Origin: Spirochaetales bacterium Spiro_02
Lineage (GTDB): Bacteria; Spirochaetota; Spirochaetia; Sphaerochaetales; Sphaerochaetaceae
Length of the DNA stretch: 64,000 nt
Reading direction: 5' to 3'
Assembly (NCBI GenBank): GCA_001604275.1
Contig: LVBD01000004.1
Coordinates: forward strand, 27,995 to 91,994
Shown in pieces: positions 1-7,267 of the stretch (positions within the stretch are counted from its first letter, which is position 1; every line of letters starts with the position of its first letter). The translations under genes were made by a program, and so were the position numbers. The notes beneath the pieces were generated by a model. The model saw only the letters and a program-made list of their open reading frames with translations. It did not search any database and was not told the origin of the DNA.

Positions 1-1
1 G

Positions 2-988
2 ACCTCGCGGGAAGTGGAGGAACTGTTCCGGATCGTGAACAATCTCAAGGCAGAGGGAAAGGCGATCATCTTCATTTCCCATAAGTTCGAGGAGATTTTT
101 GAAATCTGCGATTATTTCACTGTCCTTCGCGACGGCAAGTATGTCGGCGAAGGGTATGTCAGGGATACGACGGAAGAAAAGATCATCAACATGATGATCG
201 GACGGGACATCGACCAGATGTTCCCGAAAAAGGATACGCACATCGGCGGCGCGCTGCTGGAAGTCGAGGGGCTTTCCCAGCTTGGTGCCTTCCAGAACGT
301 GTCGTTCACCCTCCATGAAGGGGAGATCCTCGGATTCTTCGGCTTGGTCGGAGCGGGGAGGACGGAAGTAGTCCGCACCGTATTCGGCATCGATCCATCG
401 AGCGGCGGTTCCATGAAGCTATATGGCGGACCGTATGCGCCGCGCTGCCCCCATGATGCGATGAAGCGGGGGATCGCTCTGGTTCCCGAAGACCGTCAGA
501 AGCAGGGCCTTGTCCTGGCTATGTCGCTGACCAAGAACATCTCGCTTCCCAAGATCAAGCACTTGAGTCGGCACGGATTCATCACGCAAAGGAAGCGGGA
601 GGAGGAATACACCCGTACCTACGGCGAGCAGATGGAGATCAAAGCCGCGGGCTACCATGTCGATGCTGAGACGCTGTCCGGCGGCAACCAACAGAAAGTG
701 GTCCTCGCCAAGTGGATCGGCACCCAGCCGAAGATTCTGATTCTTGACGAACCGACGAAAGGCATCGATGTCGCAACCAAGGCCGCCGTACATGAATTCG
801 TATCCGAGATGGCCGCACGGGGCGTCGGAATCATCCTCATTTCTTCGGAACTGCCGGAAATCATCGGAATGTCCGACCGAGTGGTCGTAATGCACGAAGG
901 AGATGTCACCGCGACGCTCGATCGCGCGGATGCGACGGCAGAGAACATCATGCGCGCCGCGATCGGCGATATCAAGGAGGCCAAGTGA
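2..988 (+). CDS. Sugar ABC importer ATPase, 5'-truncated (rhamnose-type)
   Basis: The open frame runs through the left window edge, so only the end of the first nucleotide-binding domain (IIFISHKFEEIF) and all of the second are visible. The second has the degenerate Walker A usual in RbsA/MglA proteins (GLVGAGRTEV), the signature LSGGNQQKV and Walker B ILILDEPTKGID. These are duplicated-ATPase energisers of carbohydrate importers. The two permeases and rhamnose mutarotase that follow without gaps point to L-rhamnose import, as in the rhizobial rhaSTPQ system. The periplasmic binding protein is not visible and probably lies upstream. The apparent GTG at 14 is internal. Confidence 0.93.
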   Translation, partial: TSREVEELFRIVNNLKAEGKAIIFISHKFEEIFEICDYFTVLRDGKYVGEGYVRDTTEEKIINMMIGRDIDQMFPKKDTHIGGALLEVEGLSQLGAFQNVSFTLHEGEILGFFGLVGAGRTEVVRTVFGIDPSSGGSMKLYGGPYAPRCPHDAMKRGIALVPEDRQKQGLVLAMSLTKNISLPKIKHLSRHGFITQRKREEEYTRTYGEQMEIKAAGYHVDAETLSGGNQQKVVLAKWIGTQPKILILDEPTKGIDVATKAAVHEFVSEMAARGVGIILISSELPEIIGMSDRVVVMHEGDVTATLDRADATAENIMRAAIGDIKEAK

Positions 989-1998
989 TGTCGACAGGAC
1001 AGAACCTTGATTGGAAGCAGTCTGTCAAGAAACTTTTCGCCCGCAGGGAGGCGAGCCTGGTGCTGCTGCTGATCCTGATGCTGATTCCGATCACCATCCG
1101 TTCTCCGCAGTTCATCTCTCCGGGAAACGTCAATACGATCCTCAACGACATGGCGATTCTGGTAATCGTCGCCATCGGGGAATTCTTCGTCATCCTTTCC
1201 AACGGCATCGACCTGTCCGTCGGATCCGTCATCGCTTTCACCGGCATGGCCTGCGGCATGATCAACGAATCGTACCCTGCGTTCCCCGCTCCGCTGCTTC
1301 TGATCGTCGGGCTTGCCATCGGTGCGTTGATGGGGGCTCTCAACGGGGTGCTCGTCGCCTATGGCAAGATTCCTCCGATCATCACCACGCTAGGGACGAT
1401 GAGCATCTATCGCGGCATGACGTTCCTGCTCAGCAAGGGAACGTGGGTCACGGCTCATGAAATGACCGCCTCGTACATCGGGCTGCCTCGTGTTTCCTTC
1501 CTAGGCGTTTCCGTGCTGCTGTGGATCGCGCTGCTGGTGATCGTCGCCACCAACTATTTTTCCAAATACACCCGTACCGGTCGTGAGATCTATGCGATCG
1601 GGGGGAATCCGACAGCGGCGAAATTCGTCGGTGTCAACGAAGCTCGGGTCCGCTTGGTGGTGTTCATCGCTTCCGGATTGCTTTGCGGCTTGGCGGGGGC
1701 GCTGTGGACCGCGCGATATGCGTCGGCGGTAAACGAAATGGCCACGGGATTCGAGATGCAGGCTGTAGCCGCCTGCGTACTGGGCGGCGTGAGCTTCTCC
1801 GGTGGCGCCGGCGCGATTTTCGGCGTAGCGCTCGGCACGCTGTTCCTCGGCGTGGTGAACAACGCACTGCCAGTCATCTATCTTTCGACATTCTGGCAGT
1901 TGTTCGCACAGGGGCTGATCGTGCTGGTGGCCCTTTCGATCAATACGATCGTCGATCATCGGAAGATGAAAAAACTGCTTGAACAGAGGAGGGGATGA
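988..1998 (+). CDS. rhaP: Sugar ABC importer permease 1 (RhaP-like)
   Basis: A 336-residue membrane protein of the RbsC/MglC (BPD_transp_2) family with about nine hydrophobic segments and the conserved pieces NGIDLSVGS, YGKIPPIITTLGTMSIYRG and YAIGGNPTAAKFVGV. It forms half of the inner-membrane channel of the importer. The ATG at 988 is chosen because AAGGAGG lies 7 bases before it and it overlaps the upstream stop as TGATG; a GTG three bases earlier is also in frame. The rhamnose assignment rests on the adjacent mutarotase gene, so substrate is inferred. Confidence 0.88.
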   Translation: MSTGQNLDWKQSVKKLFARREASLVLLLILMLIPITIRSPQFISPGNVNTILNDMAILVIVAIGEFFVILSNGIDLSVGSVIAFTGMACGMINESYPAFPAPLLLIVGLAIGALMGALNGVLVAYGKIPPIITTLGTMSIYRGMTFLLSKGTWVTAHEMTASYIGLPRVSFLGVSVLLWIALLVIVATNYFSKYTRTGREIYAIGGNPTAAKFVGVNEARVRLVVFIASGLLCGLAGALWTARYASAVNEMATGFEMQAVAACVLGGVSFSGGAGAIFGVALGTLFLGVVNNALPVIYLSTFWQLFAQGLIVLVALSINTIVDHRKMKKLLEQRRG

Positions 1999-3068
1999 GC
2001 ATGGCGAATTCAAACGACCTCGTCTCGAAAGGCAGGCTGCTGGATGAATCTGGCTGGAAGAACCGGCTGATCGATATCTTTACCAAATGGGAGGTGCTGC
2101 TCGGCATTCTCTTCGTGGCGATGTTCGTCTATTTCTCGTTTGCGACGAGATATTTCTTCGATTACTTCAATCTGATGAACGCGACGTTCCAGTTCTCGGA
2201 GAAGGCGATCATGGCTCTGCCGATGATTTTCATCATCATGTGCGGTGATATCGATATTTCAGTCGCCTCGATCGTCGCCTTGTGCGCGTTCGTCATCGGT
2301 GTGGCGGCGGAGGCCGGAGTGGGGATCCCCGGCCTGATCCTGCTCGGATTGCTTGTCGGTACCGCCGCAGGTCTGCTCAACGGGTTGCTGATCACCGGGT
2401 TGAACATGCCCGCGATCGCCGTCACTCTTGCCACCCAGTCGATCTACCGCGGCATCGCCCAGGGAATCCTGGAAGAACATGCCTGTACCACGTACCCCGA
2501 AGGATTCGGGTTCTTCGGCCAGGAATTCATCCCCGGCACGGTGATTCCGTTCGAACTGGTGCTCTATCTCGTCTTCGCCGTTCTTTTCGCTTTCATCCTG
2601 CACAAGACGACCTACGGGCGCAGACTCTATGCGATCGGCAACAGTCCCGAGGCGGCGCGATTCTGCGGCATAGATGTCAAGCGGACCCGAGTGATCAACT
2701 ATACGTTGATGGGGCTGTTCAGCGGTATCGCCAGCGTTCTGCTGGCAAGTCGCATCCTCAGCGTCCGGTCCAATATAGCAACGGGTTGGGACATGGAAGT
2801 CATCACGCTGGTCGTGCTCGGCGGCGTGGCGATCACCGGAGGCCGCGGCATGGTCTACGGTGTCATGATCGCATCGTTCTTGATCGGCTATTTGAAATTC
2901 GGCATGGGGTTGCTCAAGCTCTCAGGCACCATGATGACGATCGTTATCGGCACGCTGCTGATCTTCGCCGTTCTGTTGCCGCGGTTGCTCGATATCTACA
3001 AGGCGAACCGGAAGCTGCGGTTGCAGCAATTGCGTTCGGAACAGGGTGGCAGCCATGGACAGGCGTGA
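1995..3068 (+). CDS. rhaQ: Sugar ABC importer permease 2 (RhaQ-like)
   Basis: A 357-residue RbsC-type permease, paralogous to the preceding gene, with MCGDIDISVASIVAL in place of the NGIDLSVGS element, and YAIGNSPEAARFCGI. It starts at an ATG overlapping the previous stop by four bases behind GAGGAGGGG. Two non-identical permeases in tandem is the arrangement of the rhizobial RhaPQ and LsrCD importers, and implies a heterodimeric channel. The C-terminus is basic (KANRKLRLQQ) and cytoplasmic by prediction. The 3' end overlaps the start of rhaM. Confidence 0.88.
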   Translation: MSMANSNDLVSKGRLLDESGWKNRLIDIFTKWEVLLGILFVAMFVYFSFATRYFFDYFNLMNATFQFSEKAIMALPMIFIIMCGDIDISVASIVALCAFVIGVAAEAGVGIPGLILLGLLVGTAAGLLNGLLITGLNMPAIAVTLATQSIYRGIAQGILEEHACTTYPEGFGFFGQEFIPGTVIPFELVLYLVFAVLFAFILHKTTYGRRLYAIGNSPEAARFCGIDVKRTRVINYTLMGLFSGIASVLLASRILSVRSNIATGWDMEVITLVVLGGVAITGGRGMVYGVMIASFLIGYLKFGMGLLKLSGTMMTIVIGTLLIFAVLLPRLLDIYKANRKLRLQQLRSEQGGSHGQA

Positions 3069-3372
3069 GGCGTTCGTGATGAAACTCAAACCAGGATGTG
3101 AAGCTGAATACGAGCGGCGGCATGCGGCGATCTGGCCGGAGCTGAAGCAGTTGCTTTCCGACAGCGGCGTCTACGACTATTCGATCTTCCTCGACCGGAG
3201 GACGCTGAATCTCTTCGCTTTCCAGCGGACGAGAGGGGAGGGCGGTTCCCAGGATCTGGGCGGCACTGAGATCGTTCGGCGTTGGTGGGCGTATATGGCC
3301 GACATCATGGAGACCAATCCTGACAATTCCCCGGTATCGATTCCGCTGGAGGAAGTCTTCCACATGGACTGA
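3055..3372 (+). CDS. rhaM: L-rhamnose mutarotase
   Basis: A 105-residue protein matching the full length of the RhaM/RhaU family, which interconverts the alpha and beta anomers of L-rhamnose for import and isomerisation. Diagnostic pieces are AFVMKLKPG, the ERRHAAIWPEL segment (catalytic His), DYSIFLD, and the C-terminal WMADIMETNPDNSP-like block, here YMADIMETNPDNSP, ending EEVFHMD. The start at 3055 overlaps the permease gene by 14 bases and has only a weak ribosome-binding site (GGGTGG), suggesting translational coupling. This gene identifies the substrate of the importer operon. Confidence 0.95.
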   Translation: MDRREAFVMKLKPGCEAEYERRHAAIWPELKQLLSDSGVYDYSIFLDRRTLNLFAFQRTRGEGGSQDLGGTEIVRRWWAYMADIMETNPDNSPVSIPLEEVFHMD

Positions 3373-3428
3373 AGATGCCCCGATTGTGGGAATTTTTGGA
3401 TAATTCATTGTATTATAAGTAATACCAT

Positions 3429-3505
3429 GTGCTCATTGCTTTGACATTGCTGCATCGTTGCTTTGACATTGCTGCATGCTTGGTCGGTGATTGCTCGGAC
3501 AATGC
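3429..3505 (+). repeat. Degenerate 11-bp tandem repeat, seven units
   Basis: Between rhaM and the deoR-type gene the sequence falls into seven consecutive 11-base units, most ending in CATTGC: GTGCTCATTGC, TTTGACATTGC, TGCATCGTTGC, TTTGACATTGC, TGCATGCTTGG, TCGGTGATTGC, TCGGACAATGC. The reverse complement of the best units (GCAATGTCAAA) matches units near 44.26, 56.83 and 20.64 kb, so this is one member of a dispersed family. A short GC-rich stem followed by a T run at about 3378-3399 could be a weak terminator for rhaM. Confidence 0.75.
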
Positions 3506-3577
3506 TCAGAACCAAACATCCAGCCCATTCTGTTCAAAGGAATGGCACTGATTTTTCTCCAGCTATGCATTTTTATC

Positions 3578-3637
3578 TTGCAAATGAAACAGTTTCGTAA
3601 TATTATTGAAAGTACTTTGAAAGTATTATGAAAATAG
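3578..3637 (+). promoter_or_regulatory. Promoter and probable DeoR operator
   Basis: A sigma70-type promoter is visible: TTGCAA at 3578-3583, a 17-base spacer and TATTAT at 3601-3606. Directly over and downstream of the -10 are three 11-base direct repeats (ATTGAAAGTAC, TTTGAAAGTAT, TATGAAAATAG at 3605-3637). Repeated half-sites at about one helical turn are typical of DeoR-family operators, so autoregulation of the following gene and its operon is likely. Binding is inferred. Confidence 0.65.
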
Positions 3638-3646
3638 AAGGTGAGC

Positions 3647-4402
3647 ATGGTCGGAGTTACACAGCGCGAAGAACGTATTCTCGAGCTCCTGAGAAGCGGC
3701 GAACCGTATTCGGTGGTCCGGCTGAGCGAAGAACTCGGGGTATCGAGCGTCACGATTCGCAATGACCTGAAGAATCTCGATGCCAAAGGGCTGGTCGTCC
3801 GTACTCGTGGCACAGCTATCGCCGCCGACTGTCCGCAGATGGCTCAGAGACAGTCCAGTCGCATGGCGGAGAAGGAAATGATTGCCCGGACCGCCGCTTC
3901 GTTTGTCAAGGATAACGACACGGTAATGATCACCAACGGCTCCACCTGTTCCTTGATCGCCCGATACCTGTTCGGGCGCAAGGATGTGAAGGTGGTGACC
4001 AATTCCACGCTGTTGCTACCCTACGCCAGGGCGAATACCGGCTTGACGGTAACGCTCATTGGCGGCGAGTTCCGTCCGCAGGCCGAAGCGATCGTCGGGC
4101 CGGCGGCAGTGGCGCAGATCGAGGACTATCATGTACCGGTTACATTTTTCGGAACCGATGGAATTACGATCGAGCATGGGTTGACGACGGCGTTGATCGA
4201 GAATGCGGATGTGGTGCGGCGCATGTGCGCCCAGGCGACGAAACGCATACTGGTCGTCGATTCGTCGAAGTTCGGGCGCAGGGGGTTTGTCCGCATCATG
4301 CCGATCACCGATATCGATACAATCATTACCGACGCGGGGGTTCCCCCGGAAGCGGTGGAGAAACTTCAGGACCTCGGAGTAGAGGTCATCGTGGCGAAAT
4401 AG
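3647..4402 (+). CDS. DeoR-family transcriptional regulator
   Basis: A 251-residue regulator with an N-terminal DeoR helix-turn-helix (REERILELLRSGEPYSVVRLSEELGVSSVTIRNDL, about residues 6-42, here described in pieces) and a C-terminal sugar-phosphate sensor domain (FGTDGITIEHGLTT, VVDSSKFGRRGF). Such proteins repress sugar catabolic genes and respond to a phosphorylated intermediate. The ATG at 3647 follows AGAAGGTG; an in-frame GTG at 3641 is an alternative. It heads the E2-E3-E1 to rhaB operon and resembles RhaR of rhizobia, which is also DeoR-type, so rhamnose control is the best guess. Confidence 0.9.
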   Translation: MVGVTQREERILELLRSGEPYSVVRLSEELGVSSVTIRNDLKNLDAKGLVVRTRGTAIAADCPQMAQRQSSRMAEKEMIARTAASFVKDNDTVMITNGSTCSLIARYLFGRKDVKVVTNSTLLLPYARANTGLTVTLIGGEFRPQAEAIVGPAAVAQIEDYHVPVTFFGTDGITIEHGLTTALIENADVVRRMCAQATKRILVVDSSKFGRRGFVRIMPITDIDTIITDAGVPPEAVEKLQDLGVEVIVAK

Positions 4403-4464
4403 CTCCGACATTCGCCGAAACGGCGTACCGTACGGAGCGATCGAGAGCCAAGGAGAAACGATAG

Positions 4465-5820
4465 ATGGCAAGTCAGGTGGTAATGCCCAAGCAGGGGAAT
4501 TCAGTCGAATCCTGTATTATCGTAGAATGGAAGAAGCGTGTCGGCGATACCGTGTCGGTCGGCGATATCTTGTGTACGGCGGAAACGGATAAATCGACCA
4601 TCGACGTCGAATCGACGGCCGATGGAACCGTTCTCGCCCTGCTGTATGAAGAAGGGGCGGATGTTCCCGTCATGCTGCCGATCGCTGTGATCGGGCAGGC
4701 GGGCGAACAGATCGACGTCGCATCGTCTCCGTCCATCGATGTCCCGCCTGAGGCTTCCTCCGCACCAGATCCCAAAGAACCTGTCGTGCAGCCGCAGCAG
4801 GAGATTCCCGCCGGAGCTCCGGCGGTCGGTTCGTCTCCCCGCGCTCGTGCGACGGCCGGCTCCTTGGGTATCCCTCTTTCTGCGCTGACGGCTACCGGCC
4901 CGAAAGGCCGGATCATTGAACGAGATGTCGTCGCCGCCGCAGGCCAGCCGTTGAGCCCTGCCGCGAAAGCCGCCGCATTGGCCGATGGAACCATGCCTCC
5001 TGCCAGCGGGACCGGCATCGGCGGCCGCGTGCTCGTTTCCGATCTGAACGGCTCTCCCGCCGTTTCGATGGGATCCGTGACGTCGGATTCCATTCCCACA
5101 GGTTCCGAACCGGACATTCCCGCCACGGTGACCGAAATCCCAGTCCGAGGCATCCGCAAGGTCACAGCCCGCCGTATGATGGAGTCGATCCACGGCACCT
5201 GCCAGCTATCGTTGCACGGATGGGCGGATGCCACAGCGCTCAAGCGGATGCGGGCGGGATTCAAGGCGAGCGACCCGTCTCTCGGCCTGTCGAAGATCAC
5301 GATCACCGATCTGGTTCTGTTCGCGGTTTCCCGAACATTGGTCGATTTTCCGGAATTCAACGCCCATTTTCTCGGTGACAAGATCCTCCGGTTCTCCCAA
5401 GTGCACCTGGGCATGGCCACGGACACCCCGCGAGGGCTGCTGGTTCCTGTGATCCGGAACGCCGCCGTCCGTTCGCTATCCGATATTTCCGCCACAGCCA
5501 AGAACCTGGCCGCGGCCTGTATGGACGGTTCCATCGCTCCGGATGATCTGACAGGAGGAACTTTCACGGTGAGCAACGTCGGGTCATTCGGCATCGAGGC
5601 GTTCACCCCGGTTCTCAATATCCCGGAAGTAGCCATACTCGGTGTCGGAAGCATCGCCCTGAAACCGGTCGAAGACAAAGACGGCTCGGTGTCGTTCGTC
5701 CCTCATATCGGACTATCCTTGACCATCGACCATCAGGCGGTGGATGGAGCTCCGGGGGCGAGATTCCTGCAGACGTTGGCTTCGAACATCGCATCGATCG
5801 ACCTGCTGTTGGCGAAATGA
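4465..5820 (+). CDS. Dihydrolipoamide acyltransferase (E2) of a 2-oxoacid/acetoin dehydrogenase-like complex
   Basis: A 451-residue E2. An N-terminal lipoyl domain carries the lipoylation lysine in AETDKSTID (Lys43). After a Pro/Ala/Ser linker come two E3/E1-binding-like segments (RARATAGSLGIPLSAL with GPKGRI, and SPAAKAAALADGT with GIGGRV). The acyltransferase domain has the catalytic His-Asp motif DHQAVDG (His near 423). It transfers the acyl group from lipoamide to CoA in a complex with the two genes downstream. AAGGAG lies ten bases before the ATG. The substrate cannot be told from E2; PDH, acetoin and branched-chain complexes share this architecture. Confidence 0.9.
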   Translation: MASQVVMPKQGNSVESCIIVEWKKRVGDTVSVGDILCTAETDKSTIDVESTADGTVLALLYEEGADVPVMLPIAVIGQAGEQIDVASSPSIDVPPEASSAPDPKEPVVQPQQEIPAGAPAVGSSPRARATAGSLGIPLSALTATGPKGRIIERDVVAAAGQPLSPAAKAAALADGTMPPASGTGIGGRVLVSDLNGSPAVSMGSVTSDSIPTGSEPDIPATVTEIPVRGIRKVTARRMMESIHGTCQLSLHGWADATALKRMRAGFKASDPSLGLSKITITDLVLFAVSRTLVDFPEFNAHFLGDKILRFSQVHLGMATDTPRGLLVPVIRNAAVRSLSDISATAKNLAAACMDGSIAPDDLTGGTFTVSNVGSFGIEAFTPVLNIPEVAILGVGSIALKPVEDKDGSVSFVPHIGLSLTIDHQAVDGAPGARFLQTLASNIASIDLLLAK

Positions 5821-5854
5821 CGCAGGGCTTTCGTAGAATCCAGGAGGAACAGAC

Positions 5855-7207
5855 ATGGAAGCATATGACGTGATCATCGTCGGAGCCGGCCCCGGAGGCT
5901 ATGTGGCCGCGGAACGAGCCGGAGCGTTGGGCAAGCGAGTCCTGCTCGTCGAAAAGGATCAGTTCGGGGGTGTCTGTACGAACCGCGGTTGCATCCCTAC
6001 CAAAAGCCTGCTCAACTCTGCCAAGCAGTATCGGCATGCACTGGAGGGTGGCAAGTTCGGCGTCCATTGCTCCGACGTATCGTTCAGTCTTGCCGAAGCC
6101 ATGGCATGGAAGGGAGAGACGATCCAGACGCTCCGGAATGGAATCGAATTCCTGATGAAGGCCAACAAGGTCGATGTCGTGTTCGGGAATGCGACGTTCG
6201 TCGATTCCCACCATGTGCAGGTCGGCGAAACAGTCTATGAAAGCGCGTATCTTGTGCTAGCTACAGGCTCGTCGCCGTTCGTTCCCCCGATCCCCGGCCA
6301 TGACCTTTCCCATGTACTGACCAGCGACGGCATCCTGGAACTGCAGCAGGCTCCGAAAACTCTGACTGTCATTGGCGGAGGTGTCATCGGCGTCGAGTTC
6401 GCCTCATTCTTTTCGATGATCGGTACCCAGGTCACCGTCATAGAGATGATGCCTGAGATTTTGCCGATGATGGACGGCGAGTTCTCCAAACTGATGCGCC
6501 GCGAACTGAAAGATGTGACGTTCCATCTCGGCTGCAAGGTCGGTGAGATCACCCCGGAGGCGGTCAAATACGTCGATGCCAAAGGCAATTCGCAGGAAAT
6601 CGCGGCGGAAATGGTTCTGATGAGTGTCGGACGACGTCCGAACACCGCGGGCTTCGATCCGCTGAAGCTCGAAATCTCCCGACAAGGAGTCGTTGTCGAC
6701 GAATTCCTCCGGACGAACGTCGCGAACGTCTATGCGATCGGCGATGTCAACGGGAAGTCCCAGCTGGCGCACAGCGCATCGCGGATGGCCGAAGTCGCGG
6801 TTTCCCACATGTTCGGTTCCCGAAACCAGCGGATGCGCTACAACGCCATTCCTTGGGCGGTATACGGACAGCCGGAAGCCGCAGGATGCGGGCTGACCGA
6901 ACAGGAAGCCTCGAAGCAGGGGATTCCCGTCAAGACCGCCACGACCCAGATGCGCGCCAACGGTCGCTTCCTTGCCGAGCAGGGAAAGCGCGGCTCCGGA
7001 CTGGTGAAGGTTGTCGCGCACGCCGCCACCGGCGTAATTCTCGGCGTCCATCTGCTCGGACCGTACAGCAGCGAGATGATCTGGGGAGCCGCCGAGGCGA
7101 TCGAAGCAGAACTCCGCGTCCAGGATGTCAAGGAAGTGGTTTTCCCCCATCCGAGCGTTTCGGAATTGATCAAGGATACCTGTTTCGCCATCGACCATGC
7201 CCTGTAG
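5855..7207 (+). CDS. lpdA: Dihydrolipoamide dehydrogenase (E3)
   Basis: A 450-residue flavoprotein disulfide reductase: FAD-binding GAGPGGYVAAERA at residues 10-22, redox disulfide in GGVCTNRGCIP (Cys41 and Cys46), NAD-binding GGGVIGVEFASFF, second FAD contact YAIGDVNG, and the C-terminal catalytic dyad in FPHPSVSE. It reoxidises dihydrolipoamide on E2 and passes electrons to NAD+. It starts behind AGGAGG, 34 bases after E2, with E1 60 bases further on, giving a complete E2-E3-E1 set. Confidence 0.93.
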   Translation: MEAYDVIIVGAGPGGYVAAERAGALGKRVLLVEKDQFGGVCTNRGCIPTKSLLNSAKQYRHALEGGKFGVHCSDVSFSLAEAMAWKGETIQTLRNGIEFLMKANKVDVVFGNATFVDSHHVQVGETVYESAYLVLATGSSPFVPPIPGHDLSHVLTSDGILELQQAPKTLTVIGGGVIGVEFASFFSMIGTQVTVIEMMPEILPMMDGEFSKLMRRELKDVTFHLGCKVGEITPEAVKYVDAKGNSQEIAAEMVLMSVGRRPNTAGFDPLKLEISRQGVVVDEFLRTNVANVYAIGDVNGKSQLAHSASRMAEVAVSHMFGSRNQRMRYNAIPWAVYGQPEAAGCGLTEQEASKQGIPVKTATTQMRANGRFLAEQGKRGSGLVKVVAHAATGVILGVHLLGPYSSEMIWGAAEAIEAELRVQDVKEVVFPHPSVSELIKDTCFAIDHAL

Positions 7208-7267
7208 CCGGCGGCCTGACCGACGAAGATGATTCGATAGATACGATACGTGAAGGAGAGATAATCT

